A DNA stretch of 64,000 nt, from positions 1 to 64,000 of the forward strand of contig JASWJB010000243.1 in NCBI GenBank assembly GCA_032433595.1. Reading direction: 5' to 3'. Under the pieces are notes generated by a model that did no database searches, was not told the origin of the DNA, and saw nothing but the letters and a program-made list of their open reading frames with translations. Below are positions 24,592 through 38,042 of this stretch, in pieces; position 1 is the stretch's first letter, and every line of letters starts with the position of its first letter. This stretch comes from Conoideocrella luteorostrata (lineage: Eukaryota; Ascomycota; Sordariomycetes; Hypocreales; Clavicipitaceae). Made by a program: the position numbers and the translations under genes.

Positions 24592-25467
24592 CTACAGAAG
24601 AGCAACAACTCCAGCAGCAATGAGCAACAGAGCGCTGACGCCGGAAGCGGCAGCTGAGTTGATAATGGTGTTGGCGGGAGGAGGAACACCAGTGACAGAA
24701 GGAGCACTCTCAGAAGGCTGCGTGGGGACCCCGTTGGAAATGGTGCTGTTAAAACCAGTCCAGGCGGTGGTCTTGCCGGTGGAAGCAGTGCTGATAGTAG
24801 TGTTCTTTGCAGCGGTAGTGGTCAAGACGGGGACGCTCGTAGTGGTGGACAGGGTGGTGCTAGAAGCCGAAGCGGAAGTGGTGGCGGGAGGCTGCGAGGT
24901 TGTAGAAATGGTTGAGCTGGTTGAGCTGGTTGAACTGGTTGTAGGAGCCGGCTTGGAAGTAGCAGCTACCAGGCCAGTGACAGTGTAGGCGGCAGCACAA
25001 GCAGCCAAGTCCATATCGTGAGGGCAGCACCAGGTCTGCTGCTTGGCGTCATGAGTGCAGTAGTAGCCTTTCTCACAAGAGTCTATTCACACAGTCAGCC
25101 GTCAACGTTCAAGAACATCACATTCAGGGCGTTTTGGTTATAAAACAAATTTGAAAAAAAAAAAAAAAAACATACTGCCAGAGTTATCAGTGCAGCAGGA
25201 CTCGCCCGCAGAAGCGTCGAAGCAGTGAGCAACGTCAGGTTTCCCACCAGGGCACTGGGCATAAGAAGCACCACAAGCTTCGGCACAGGTGCTGCCAGCC
25301 TTGCACTGCTTCTGGTCGGGCGTGTAACCATTCGTATCACGGCGCATGAGGGACTGTCCAGGGAGAGCCATCATGGCCAGGGCGTAAGGCTGTCGCTTGA
25401 CTTCACCGGAGGCGGCATTGGCAGCGGTGGCCAAGATGGCAACAGAGGCAATAGTCTGGAAGAGCAT
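24592..25467 (-). CDS. GPI-anchored cysteine-rich, Ser/Thr-rich cell-surface protein
   Basis: Exons 25467-25176 and 25082-24592 give 260 residues. A signal peptide (about 1-18, MLFQTIASVAILATAANA) is followed by a possible Kex2-type site (MRRD). Next comes a domain with 12 cysteines (about 50-120; CKAGSTCAEAC, then SCCTD, YYCTHD and WCCPHDMDLAAC). A long Ser/Thr-rich, presumably O-mannosylated stalk (about 130-215) leads to a GPI-attachment pattern (INSAAASG followed by hydrophobic VSALLLIAAGVVALL). It therefore probably sits on the plasma membrane or cell wall. Similar hypocrealean proteins are often labelled GPI-anchored serine-threonine-rich or, by automatic transfer, Prp4 CRoW domain proteins; their function is not known to me. 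The intron (25175-25083) carries a 17-T tract just after the GTATGT donor on the transcript. Confidence 0.88.
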
Positions 25468-28400
25468 CTTGACTGATTCGAATGCAAAGGTGGACGAGTT
25501 GTGTCGGTTTAGAATAAGTTGGCAACGAGTGAAGCGCACGCTCGGGTTGTTTTGGTTTCCAAAGTGTGCTGTGTTTTTGCTGAAAGAGCGGCACAGAGCA
25601 ACGTACAACGTTTGACTCTGGAATTTGTTTATAATTTGGAAAGGCACAAAAGCCCGGCGAGCAAATGCCGCGAACCCAACGACGGAAATAAGGTGAACTG
25701 AAGATGCGATTGACGATGATGAGGGGAAGAGGGAAGAAGGAAGGAGAGCCAGGTTTCGCCGTGGTCGTAGTAGGTTGGGGCGGGTAGAAGAATGGCAGGC
25801 AGCTGGCGCCAACTCCTTTTAATTTCCCGTAGTCGCTACCCAAGACCACCCAGGCACACCAAGACCACACGACCCACGATACAGCGAGCAACGGGGTCGC
25901 GAGACAGCTATTCTGAGCAATTAACTGGCGGGTCCGCGCCTGGACCAGTGGATTGATGCGAGTGGGCTCTCTGGCAGCCATCGCGTTCCCTCATGGTAGC
26001 CTTTAGGCACGAGGGACACGTTACCTGGTCGCTCACTGAAAGACTTGCAAGACCTGGTCTTGCCCTGGTGTCGGTCTCACGGCCTCACGGCACCTATGCT
26101 CCATCAAGTGAGAATGGTGTCTCACCCTCAACTCTCCAAGCAAAAACTGGGGCGTCAGGGCGCCAGCGGAGGGCGATCCACCAGGAACCGTCCTATTCAA
26201 GCACAAGCGTCTGGCCAGGTTCCCTCGCAGCAGACTGTCCTAACTTGCAGCATTGGCCAATCAGACCCTGTCGCAACGAGTGTCCTTGCCATGTTTGGCC
26301 CGCCAAGCACAGACACCCCTGGCTTGGCTTGGCCGCGGAGTGGAGCCCATCTCTTTCCTGACAATGGTGGACGGGCCCTCACTTGCGACTCAAACTGCAT
26401 CGGGTTGCCACCAGCCAGAGAATACTAGCTAGGCTCTAATTGCCTGCCAGCAAATTGAACAAACAATGAATGGTACGGAGGACGGGAGTTGTCTTTAATT
26501 AGCTACCCTTGGTGCGTGTATCTGTCTAGGGTGCCGGAAGCCCGTCCGTCGAAAACCGACAGACCACAAAGGAAAGGCGGAAAACTCTGCTGGTTGGATA
26601 ATGATTCGTGTCACATCGGGCAACTGCCTCACCATGATCCAACCGCCAACCGCCGCTGACAAAAGACGGTTTTTATTAGTTGCCACTCACTCAATCATAG
26701 CAGAATAGAGACGCCAGGCGATGCAGCGGGGTGCAGCATGCAGCAGACATGTGCACCGTTAGCGAACCAGTCAACGGACGGCCCCAGCGTGACTTTCGTC
26801 CTTTACAGTGCATTGCCAGTACTCCGTAGCATTGCAGGCGTTATGCTCAAGCGCCCCAGCCACTCGACGCTCGTGATTGTCACGTGCGCCGCAGTTCACC
26901 AAGATAGCAAAGCTTCGTGTTTGGTTGCATGTAGTCGTATGATACTCCGTACTCCGTACAATAGTTACTATTCTCAGCACTCCCGTGCTGTACAAAATCT
27001 CGCGCCCGCCCTGTTGCTGTATCTATTATTGTGCTCATGCATCGACACAATTTGGCTTGCTACGAATGCCAGCGCATCCAACTCCGTACTGCAGTAGTTA
27101 CTACTGTGGCAGATTCGCAGCTCGACACCGCCAACAGCATCGTAACTATGCAAATCCTCGGCAATAGCGCGGCTCGATTGAAGCGGCAATCGTCCCTGTT
27201 TCACCGGTATTTGCCTTGCTCGTCCTTTCGGTCGGTTTGATCCGCGTAGTGCGTGAAAGCCTACTAGTTTTCAAACTGACTCGCTTCCACGGCTCCCGAC
27301 ATCATCACGATATCGTCAGTGCCTCTCCTTGGTCCATTGGTGCTTTTGGGAGGAAAGAAGAAAAAAAAACTCTTCATCTTACCAATTAATCACTCACACC
27401 ATCTCGACTCGATTCTCCATCGACGCATCCATGCTCTCCTCCATACTTAGACGGCCACTACCAACCGGCCCACCGACTGCATTTGCTCTTCCAAAATTGC
27501 CGCCCACTGATATACTGACGCTGACAAGAAAAGACCCATGTACTCCGTACCAAAAGAAAGGTTCGCGGACCACGAGTGTCTCCATTCCGCGGCCAGCTTC
27601 AAAACTCAATGAGAAAAAAGCATTCGTAGCCAACCAAGGCCGACGCGCCAGCCCGCCTTGGCGAAACCGTTTGACTCCATAGGCCAAAGACGACGGCGAG
27701 TCACTCTCGTGGCCCACACACAAACCCTGGCGCTAAGAAAACAAACAAGTGGATCTCCGCCTCCAAGTCAGGAACACAGAAGCTTGTTCTGAAAGAAACT
27801 TTTGCAATAACTACGATGCGACAGTGTCACATTAGAATACTCCGTACGGAGGATCACATCGTCACATTGTATTGTATTGGTACTGTATATTCCTGTCAGT
27901 CGGGGTCACCCATTGGATTAAGCCCAAAAGTCTGCAAATTTTCTTCTTCCCATCCCCCCAACCATACTGTACACCGTGTGGAGGGGGCTTCACTGCGCTT
28001 TGTCTCTCCCGAAACTTCCAATATACAATATAGTCGAATAGGAGCCGCCTTGCCGCCCAAGCGCTCGAGGGCTAGTCAATGCGGTTCGGTATCAGACAGA
28101 CCGCATAGTGGTTACTTGCAACAATTGTGCAGGTGCCAAGAAACGCGACGTGAGGTGTGAGAGATGTTTCAAGTATTTTGCTCAGATGGCGGACACTGTT
28201 CGCATTACAACCCGCGCGAGTACGACGATGCTGTTTCGTCTGACGGCTTGTCTTTGCTAGTAACTTAATCCCTCATTATCAATGCAAATAGGGTCTTTTC
28301 GTAAAACAATAGTTGAACAGTACTGTATTATTCAGTGATTAATAATAGAGGGTTCCTTACGGAGTGCAGTAAGTACATCACCTGTTCACCTCAGCAGAAA

Positions 28401-29741
28401 ACCAACGACAGTATGCATGCATCATATACGCCCCCCCTCCCTTCCCCTCCCCCGGGGTAGTAAATGACATGAGAAACGTAATGATATTCGCCGTAAAGTC
28501 ACTTTGGGTTAACTGACAGCTTTTGGTCATGATTCCCCCCCCCCGCAGCATCTGCACAGACACGCAGAAAGAAGCATTCGCCGAACCAGCCCGGATTGCA
28601 TACCAATGCCATGTCTCGCCGTGTCTCACCACGCCACGAATTGTCTGTCCCTGCACGGCCCCCAAGACAGTAGATAGCATGACCGCAGGCCCGGGGGGAT
28701 TGACTATTCAACGAAAGGTGCTCCATCTCCGCCGTATTCCCCAGTTGAGGGCGCTCGTTGAACTTCCCCCTCCACATCCCCTCGGAAGGGATACACGGCA
28801 ATAAACCCCCATTCCCGTCTGCCCTCACGATCCCGCCAAGGGAAAATGAGTGCTCAGAAGGCGAGTCCGTCACTAAAAGACCACACGGGCCACATGACTG
28901 TGCGGCCGTATATGTCGTGCGTCTGCGTGTTTGAGATGTCGGGTAACTAGCTGCTGCGGCGATACGAGATGGGGACAGGCTGCTGCTCCCCCTTGATGCT
29001 GTATGCGGTGATACACCGACCTGTAAGCTTATGGTGTCGCGATAGGATAGAGAAGGCGAGCTGCATCGAATGGGCAGCTTGCAAAATAGGTCTCTCCCGA
29101 AGGTATCTAGCGTGTCCATACATCACTTTGGGGAAAAGGGGAAGGGGAAGGGGAGAGGGGGAGGGGGAGCTACATCTCCCAGTAAGCAAAGCAACTTGTA
29201 GAAGAGACTGTCGGTATCCGTCTCCCTTGATTACTCTCCCGGGTACCTGCCGGCCCAGGAACATCATTTAGGGTACCACGCTGATATGGACACAAATTGC
29301 AGGATTCTTCTCGTGCACTCGCTCCGTTCGTGCGACATGTCGCGTTTCTTCGAGTGGAACATCCATGAAGCCGCAGTGAAAAGAGCGGGAAAAGTATTCC
29401 ACCGTAACGGCTTAGATAGATGCTTCGGCAATGAAAACATGTAAACCGAAGCACCACGCAATGAATGGCAGAGTCCTGACGAGATCAAGTCCCTCCAAAA
29501 ATGTCATGAATTCAGTTCACTATACTCCGTACAGCCGCGCCTTGATAGTGCTAATAACTGGCTCTCCGGCGCTTTAACTGCCATCATTGTCGACCCAGCA
29601 GTTCCCATTGTAAATCGAATCCACAGCATTCTCACAACAAGACGCCCAAATTATCTGTTCTCCAGCTAGCACATCGATTTCACTCGTACAGTCCTGTCTG
29701 CGCCTGAGGCAGTTTCAAATACCCTCTGCGTTCGAGGTCTT
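25468..29741. other. Intergenic DNA, no gene supported
   Basis: This 4.3-kb stretch separates the 5' end of the GPI-protein gene (minus) from the 3' end of the BTB-bromodomain gene (minus). It has motif copies near 26820, 26943-26959 (tandem), 27078, 27540, 27838-27851 (palindromic), 28356 and 29522, and C- and G-rich tracts near 28430-28545. Several open frames exceed 100 codons but have low-complexity or shadow-like composition. None has a domain I recognise. Confidence 0.5.
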
Positions 29742-31162
29742 CTAGTCTCCCTCATCACCGCCCATCTTCGAGATCCATTTATTCATGTGGGAGTACTTGT
29801 CTTCGAAGGTTTTCTGTAGTCTCTCGCCGGCCAGCCACATGGGGTCGCCTTTCTTCCAGTACGTGAAGCAGTTTTCGAAGATCTGACGCATGTCCGCCAC
29901 GAACTCCTCCTCGCTGGCATATTCCCTACGGTCCATTTTGCTCTTCATGGTGCCTAGATCCATGGGCCGTTTGACTTTCTCCAAGTAGTCGGGGACGCCG
30001 TCCTCCGAAGGGTCAACCGCGTCCCTGAACGGACCAACCAATCGGGTCCAAAAACCTGGTTGCACAGATTTAGTACGGATGAATGATGGGTACAGTACAT
30101 TTAATTAGGTTCATCTGAGGCGGTTTGTTCTTACCTGGCCCAGAAAGCATTCTAGTCAATAAGTCTGCGCAAAACTCGAGCTTCTGTGGAGTTGTAAAGT
30201 TGCGGCCATCAACGTAATTAGTGCTGGATCTCCGCTTTTGCGGTTTAGGAAGAGGCGTCCTAGCTGCCTTGCGACCCGGATTCTGATCTAGAGTTCTTGC
30301 AATGATTATTGGCGGGCCACTCAGCCGACGATTTTTCTTGATGTTGTTCAAGGAATCCTCGTCGCTCTGGTTATCCAAGTAGTGCACATTCTTTCGCGGC
30401 AGATCAGTTAACTGGGTGATGATGGATGGAGAGTCGGAAGCGACTTGCGTTGGCTGTGCGGTTTCAAACGAGCTCATAGCAACTACCAGTTCACTCAGCA
30501 CCTCCTGCGGCAAAGATTTCGCAAATTCCGTTCGTGCATCCGACGATCTCATATATTCAGCAGCCCAGGACAAGAGCAGCATCCGAATAGATGAGCCCTC
30601 CGGCGTGTCCTTCCACACCTGCACCAGCAACGGCGTTGAGGGGATACGCTCTGTCAGCCTCCGACACTCCGTCATAGCCTCAAGAGTTTTGTCGCAGAGG
30701 CCATCGATGCCGAGCTTGTGGCCCAGGTTCCAGAGACCAACCAGCGATTCGTACGACGGCACACCGTGGTCATCAGAAATGACTTTCCCCGTGAAGAGGA
30801 AATTTTGGGTGAGACCAAAGACCTCCGATGTGGTATCAGGCAGTTTGACGACACATTCGACGGCATCCTCGGTCTGCTGCCCTCTGAAATACTTGGCATA
30901 ATACTCAGATCGGTGGCATAGAAAGTCTTTTTGAATTCCAAAAGGTTGTTCGTTTCGCCCAACCAAAACGATGGCAATTTTGGGATGTGGCTGTCTGCGA
31001 AATAACAGTCAGTTTTTTTATGAGACGTTGAGAGAGGTTCCCCCTCCCCCCCCCTTTTTGGCGGCGGGTCGGGGTGGAATGAGCTTACAGCCACGAGAAT
31101 TTGGGCTTCTCTGTTACTACAGTGGCGGCGGCAGCACTGACTGAACTCGATCCGGTAGACAT
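29742..31162 (-). CDS. BTB/POZ-bromodomain protein
   Basis: Exons 31162-31089, 30994-30135 and 30055-29742 give 415 residues. Residues about 31-140 form a BTB/POZ fold (FLCHRSEYYAKYFRG, VVKLPDTTSEVF, LWNLGHKLGIDGLCDKTLEA), a protein-interaction domain often linked to Cul3 or transcription. The middle (about 215-290) is basic and probably disordered, with RRLSGPP and KPQKRRSS. Residues about 313-405 form a bromodomain (VPDYLEKVKRPMDLGTM, FVADMRQIFENCFTYWKKGD). In canonical bromodomains an Asn follows NCxxY and anchors acetyl-lysine; here it is Trp378 (codon TGG). Acetyl-lysine reading may therefore be lost or altered. Splice sites GTAAGC/CAG and GTAAGA/CAG, with branch TACTAAAT in intron 2, keep the frame. 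A nuclear role is inferred, not shown. Confidence 0.9.
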
Positions 31163-34100
31163 CTTAATCTTTGGGGAAGACAACGTCAGGATTCGATGAT
31201 TCGATGAAGCCTCATAGAAGAGGGGGGTTAAGATGATCAAAGGGGACGAAGAGCCTTGCGTCTGCGGTCACAATAGAACTGTAACGCTAGTGACTTTCGG
31301 CAGCTCTGACATTCGACGGTGGGGAGGGGGGGGTTCAAGAAAAAATAACTTCGTTCGATGCTTTGGCTGCTTCGGGACTTCACTGTCGCAATGTAAAAAT
31401 AATAAATCACTTACTTCTCCAGGTAGTAGTAGTAGTGTTACCGACAGCGGAGGGAAATCGTGGCACGTTAATCACTGCCGTGGGGTGGGCAAGATCTGCT
31501 CTCTCATATAACACTCACGCACCACCGGACACCGAACGACAAATAATAATATTTGAAGTGAAAGGCTCACTTCATACAGTGCTCCCAGCTCAATATTCAC
31601 GATAATCTCGCGATGCCCGATGGCATGATTTTCTGAAAGCTCGCGTTGGGAAGGGGGCTGACTGTGCGTGATTGGCCAATTGGCGATTACGTAATGCCAC
31701 GCATTCGGTAATTTGTGGAGCCTTTCGAGCTGCTTGCGCTGATACTGCCGTTAGCATCCGACGACGACCAACTCGAGTATGGAGTAAAATTATGATTATT
31801 TAGAAAAAAGAAAAGAAAAAGAAAGAAAAAGAAAAAAATCCGCAGGGAACAAGATTCTCCTAGGTGCTTCTGTGAAATGTTTCCCTTCCTCGTACATTCG
31901 GGTGCAAGCTCCTGATGATGAATCGATACTTATTTGTTTCAGCATTTCCTCTCTGTCCTCAACTTGTGGTCGTGTATCAAAATATCGGTAGATAATCGTG
32001 GTGAAACGGCCCCCATACAAAGGACACGTAATCTCAAAGCAGTTTCTGACACAGTACATTGTATTGTTAGCAAAGGTCTTTAATTGCGATGATACAACTA
32101 TATGCATACGGCGTTAGTTGACGAGTGGGTGAGCCCCCCATATTACCCGAGTCACGTCTGCTTACCCTATAGACGGCTTGTCTCTGAACGTTCACGATGT
32201 GATCTGACGACAACAACCGGGAGAGGTCAAGTAGCCAGATAGGCCAGTAGAGGGGCTCAAGAACCAAAAAGAAGATTTTCATATCCTTCTTCTTGGCTGC
32301 GTGCTGGTTTCATTTCGATTATTAGTTGTCTCAGCGGTCCAGATAAGAAAATTGAAAGTCAGTCCAGGCACTCATCATCGTGAAGCACCGTTAATTACCA
32401 TCAGTCGGAGAAAATAAGAGTGATCGGCTTCGAGAAACTACCTCGCCTTTAATCGAAACTAGCGAATAAACGTGCCAGAGTATTCCAATACAAAAAATAG
32501 ACTACGTGAAGCCTTCTGCGTGATTAAATGCCGCTGTCTTCAACCGTCTACCGAGTACGTAGCCCCATTATGAACTGGAGCTGATACACTGGGAATTTAC
32601 ATGGTGACCCAAATGGTCAGGTTACACCAGATGTTCCGGAAACAAAGTCATTCAATTACGATCATTGTGCTAGACGATCACGTATGTTGTCCACGTCATA
32701 AGAGAAACGCGCACAAAATCTGTGCAACTACAACTTGATCAACAGCCCCATCAGCATCTTCTAAGCATCCTCGAAATCCACGGCGAAGGGTGTACTGATC
32801 AATACACTCAAAGACCACGTCGACAACAGATACTCGTGCTGTCCGGAGCGTCGCATCCCGCTTTGCTCAACACCAAAACCCATGAAAACTTTCACAAACA
32901 CCAGAAGCCATTGCAGTGGTTATAGTAAAGCCAATCTACGAGTTCTCTTATCGGAACAGACATTCCAATGGACTACTCTAGACCGTGCGGCCGATCACTG
33001 TCCCGACCTGAGAGCTGGTAGCATGTGAACAGTAATTATCCCTCTTTTTTCTCAGCAGCAGAAGCAACAAACATGTCAGAAATGCAACCCAAAGCTCCTA
33101 CTTCCCGCCCCCAACTGTACATAGCCCTGCGCAACCACTCTATACGAATAGATAGCCTGCAGACCACGCAAGATTGTAGATATGCTTCGGAGATTCTGCT
33201 CCTCCACCCCTCGGGCCAGGCAGACGCAACGAGTCCCTATAGACCAAGCTCCAATGGCGCAATTTAGAAACTACAAACGCTGGTGCAGGTCACATAAGCC
33301 ACTATCAGCAACTCTACCATTCACATGGGAAATGTCAAGCGGTTCGTGGGCTTGGGGGCGGTTGCGCTCGAGCAGTCGACATTGTTGGCGTGGGGTCTGG
33401 CATGTGAAAAGATGACTACGGCAAAACCTTGTTAAGCATGTTCCCACTATCAGATGTTTTTTCCGCTCCAACTTCAGATAAAGGAAGAATGAACTGAACT
33501 GGCGAGAGTAATGTAAAAGAAAGCCGAATTAGATCGGGGGCCCTGTCCTTAATGGGATGCTGTATCAAATAGCTCTGCACTCTAGATATGCACTCAGCAT
33601 GCACTCCTTGACGACGGCGCCTCGATATGCAAGGTCGTTTGGGGAGGGTGGTATGATCTCCGGAGCAAGGATGTCGTTCATTTGGAGTGAGTGCCCCGTA
33701 CTCGCAAAGAAGAAAAAGTCTTGCCTGATGCGTGGTTCAAAGCCACCGACCATCACGAGATGCCAAAGCCGAGGAGAATGCGGCAGCCTGTTGCGGATGA
33801 TGTGGCACGGACATTACGAGTTCGAGGACGGACTTGTCAGATAGCAATCTGATAAGCAATGATGGGATAGAGCCGTACAATTCGCCATAATTACTGCCCG
33901 TAGAGCATTGGGGGTGATGTCATACAATAATAAAGAACTCTGTGCGCCTTCTTAGTTCGTGTCGGGCACACGGGGGAAGGTCAGCACGGAAGAAGTAGGT
34001 ACTTCGTTACCCCCCCGCGCCAGCTCTGTCCACGAATGAGTGCCTACAAGGCACAAACATGGGAAGGCATCATATCCTCAGATGCAAGCAGCGGCAATGC

Positions 34101-36480
34101 ATGGCACTATTGTAGTTTAAGAAATTAAAGAAGAAAGAAAAAACCACCAGCTGTACTTGTGGTGTGCGTGGGTGTCGGAACCGAGCATTTGCATAGTGCC
34201 GTGCCGACATCCATACGAAGTCCGGAGTACACACAATCACGTTACCACAGATCGACTGATTGACATATGTATACGGAGTATTGTACTGCAGAACTCCTAG
34301 CTGCAGCTTGGTCCAGCCGGCCACGCATCCCTTTGCTTCCCTGCTCCCACCGTGCCACCTTTCGCTCCCGGAAGCAAGACCTGCGTCTCCGGCTGCAAGG
34401 CAAAACCTGCTCGCATCTCGCTCTTCCCTCCCGCCCTGTGCTCACCAACCGGGATGGGAAGCCAGGTCTGGGCTGTAATGTTCCCTACGGACATGCTCGT
34501 ATTATGCCATGAATAGACGATTTCACGCGATTTTTGTGGGCGAGACGCATTGATGCTACGTCCTTGGCGACACTTTGTATTGTGCAAATGCACACGAACT
34601 CCGCCGCCGTAAATATTGTAGGGAGTACAAATGCATACCATACAACAATACTTGCATATTGTATAGCAGGCTGCTTCTCACTCTGCGGAAATTTACTCAT
34701 AACCCCAGGATCGAAAGCGGGCCGCGTAAGACTCCAGAACCAGAACCGGGTACGTTTCAGGCGTTTCGAACGTCCCCAAGGACTAAGCGTCCGCAGCAGT
34801 GGTTTGCGTCTTGCGACCTATCGTATACGATTCTGGCTGTTGACGCCGGGAAAAGGGCCGAGTCACAAGGTTCACCGACAGGCCAACATGCGACATGCGA
34901 CATGCGACGTGCTCGCTTGGTTAAGTCGATCTCCGATCTGTCAGACCTCGCCAGCTGCTGGGCTAAATCAAAGTCGAGCACTTGTGAGTGCAAGTCGCGC
35001 CATGGTTACATTCCCTGCGTGTATGGTGTTATGAGCCGCCCGTTTCGAAAGAGCGGAGATGTCGTAGTTGCTTGCCATTGGCGGCAAACGATCTGCTTAC
35101 TATATTGTAAGATCAGCATATGAATCCTTGCGTGGGCCGGAAAGTTCTGGCATATTCCCAAGGCTGTCAGGGGTACGGAGCATAGTCAACGTCTACCCCG
35201 ACAAAAAAAAAGAGACAAGCAAGTTCTTTGTTTGTGCTACAATCTAATAGAATTTGTGAACATAGTTTGCCCGTAACTGCAGGTAATTCTGCTCGAGGAC
35301 GCTGTGACCGTAGGTTTTGAATTAACCCATGGGCGACTCGGCGACTCAACGAAGCCTTCACTAACTACCATGAGAACAACACCCAACCCACGTCTATGCT
35401 ATAACGCCAGGGGCCACCATGCCATGGATCGCTTGTGTCAGTACGAAGGACTCGTCGGTATGTTATGATGTCTGCCATAGGCCACACAGGAGCCAGTCGA
35501 AAGCAAGACTCCCCTGCCGATACCGACAGAAGACTCCACACCAAAAAGCTGACCGGAAGTGGACAGCCGTGAAGTGACCCTTGATGTGTGAGATGTGCAA
35601 TGAAGTACGGAGTACGGGGTTTGGTTGTCATTTGGATCCATGATCCGATGCAGCAAAACTTCAGCCCAACAGATAAAGTAATGCAGCTTGGTCGAAAAAC
35701 CCCATTTAGTTTCGTTTGTCCCTAGTAATCGAATCCGGGCAGCAATTGAACAAAGTCTCACGTCGGAAGAGATGCCTTCATCGTAGTACGGATAGGTCAC
35801 TGTAAACTTCCGTCGTTGCGCTCTCGCCGTTCACATGAAATAAGGCTGGCCCCGGGGGTGTGCCGTTAGGAAAACGTGGGGCAAGTCAAACAGCGATGAA
35901 AGAAAAAAAAAACCAAGAAAAAAAAAATCTGTCGTCTTAGAGCTATGTACCTTACCCCCACAGGTACAGAGGCAGATGTGGGGCACTCTGGCCAAGCGTC
36001 CCAACCTGTACGGAGTAGTCATTGTATCAAGGGCCTCCGCTCCTCTCCCCAGCAGTTGCCTTGTGGGGCTCCACCATGCCAAAGTGTCAATGATGCCATC
36101 AAGAGAATTTTCTGGCCTTCCAGAAGCATTGGCAACCTGGTCCCCGAACACAGTGGCTCTCCACCACAGTCGGAATTGACCGATCGTTTTGGCCAGGTCT
36201 GGCTGCCTAATAAAGTCAAACCGATGATGCGCCGACGATGCGGTGCGGGATTGAGAGGGATCTTGAATCATGGCATTTGAAAATTCCTACCGTGTTCCTG
36301 GCCCTATGCTTGTTGTAGACGCCAAGTGGCTGGGGTGAAGCCAAGCCCCAACGCTGGCGAGTGAAGTTTGAAATATCCCCTTTCCAACCCCCGACAGATT
36401 CTCCACGAGATGAGGCTCCCCAGGAGCAGGTCCCATTTTATGCTATTTTTGCCCCGTTATTCGGCGCTTCACCGGCATTC
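31163..36480. other. Intergenic DNA, no gene supported
   Basis: A 5.3-kb stretch holds the 5' flank of the BTB-bromodomain gene and the 3' flank of the RAD55-like gene. Motif copies lie near 34273, 35175, 35600 and 36008, and ATGCGAC repeats near 34889-34915. The minus-strand frame at about 33565-33810 has protein-like composition (SPNDLAYRGAVVKECMLSAY) but no identity, so it may be a gene fragment. Nothing else is convincing. Confidence 0.5.
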
Positions 36481-38042
36481 TCAACAAGTGGCCTCTGACA
36501 AAACTGAATGCATGCTTTCACATTCGTCCTCATCCCTATCGTCGTCGCTCCGACTAAGTTCTTGACCGAGAAGAACGTCTTCACTGCCTTGCCACTGTGG
36601 AGGAGGTGCTGGAAGTGTAGCCTCGTCATCGTCCGCCCAGCCATAATCTTCGTCGTCTTCGCTATCAGGGACTTCCAGGTCGGTTTGCTCTAACTTTCTC
36701 TTGTGTTGAACCGCGTCAGGCGGCTCTACAGGGATGCTCGTAGCATCGTAATCCACAGTCGCGACGCCGGTCTAAGTCAGTTGGCGTTAGAGATGTATTG
36801 CACGGTTCCTGCGTCAGAGATTGTCGGTCTGCAGAAGTAATACAGCATAATTTACATACCGAGTCAATACGAAATGCTGCAACACGGTCCATCGTGGCGT
36901 AACCTGATTTTCCGTCCAGCTTCTGCAGGCCGGCTAGGAAAACGCTTACGAGCTTGCCGTCCTTCCATGCCCAGTCTCTGAACATGACTAAGCGAGTCGA
37001 TATGCCTTGATCCCATGCTGATGCATTGATTGCCGTAACAAGGGTCGCCCCGTGTTCTGATTGCATTCTGGTTGCACATTGTGACAAGACAACGACAGCA
37101 CAATTCTTAGTTGCTGCCAGTCTCTGCAGTGCATTGCTGATGAAGTGTATACCTTGACGTCGCTTTGTGGAAGCCGTCTGCCCTATGAGCCCATGCATGT
37201 CAGCAAAGCTCACATGCCAGGCAACGAGGTCCAATCTGTACCTTTGGTCGGCTTGGTGCTTGTATTTTCCTCAACCGTTTTGGGTAGTGATGAATTTATC
37301 AATGACGAGACATTGCTCACAACAACAAGAGAAACCGCACCTGGTATCGCTTTGGCATTTGGCCGCAGCAACAGAGCTATGAGATGTGGGAGAGTTAAGC
37401 ATGAAAAATGAATAAACTTGCCACGAGACGAGCGGAGCAGGTCGCTTCCTACCGCCACATCAGCAACTTCAGGGTTGGTAGACCCCAGAACCTGTTCTAG
37501 TCGGGAGGCCTGTAGTTCCTGAAAACAATCTACGGAACAAAAGTCAGTGGCTGTAGTTGCAACTTTGTCAGGGTAGAGCAAAACCTACCGATCCAAACTA
37601 CATCCCCGGCATTGTATATCGAATTGGCAGTCAGCTGAATCCTATGACAAGCATCAGTTGATATCTTTGCTTGTCTAAACAAAAAAAAAAACCCAGTCAG
37701 TTCTCACGATATCGCCGTTTTGCCTGTACCAGGGGGTCCCCAGAGTTCGGTGACCTGGCCTCTCTTGACGCCCCCACGGGTGCAAGAATTTTGCGAATCT
37801 GCTAGAGAGGGTGGGAGAAGGGCATTATCTAGCTCCTCCAAGCCTGTCGAGATGTACAAATGATTGTCATCTTGCAACTCATTCAACGCTTGTGATGCCT
37901 GAACAGTTGGCAGTCGATCTACAGACGACGTCAGCAGCAGCAAGGTGGATGAAACATCTTCAAACATAGTAATACGTGTGCCTGGTACATCAAAACTGGA
38001 TAAGTCATGTCCATGGATGGAATGATAGTCCATTGCCTGCAT
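36481..38042 (-). CDS. RAD55: RAD55-like RecA/RAD51-family recombination mediator
   Basis: Exons 38042-37708, 37641-37589, 37529-37242, 37182-36860 and 36771-36481 give 429 residues. RAD51 paralogues such as yeast Rad55 help load Rad51 on single-stranded DNA in homologous recombination. Walker A is GPPGTGKT (about 102-109), preceded by the paralogue pattern STGLEELDNALLPP and GGVKRGQVTELWG. VVWIDCF follows after two introns. CAVVVLSQCATRM (around 245) is the hydrophobic beta-strand and Walker B-like region. AWDQGISTRLVMFRDWAWKDG is typical of fungal RAD55-type proteins. The tail (about 340-429) is very acidic (VPDSEDDEDYGWADDDE). It could instead be called RAD57- or XRCC2-like; membership of the RAD51 paralogue group is surer than the exact orthologue. 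Five exons, two of them short, make an alternative model possible. Confidence 0.82.
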
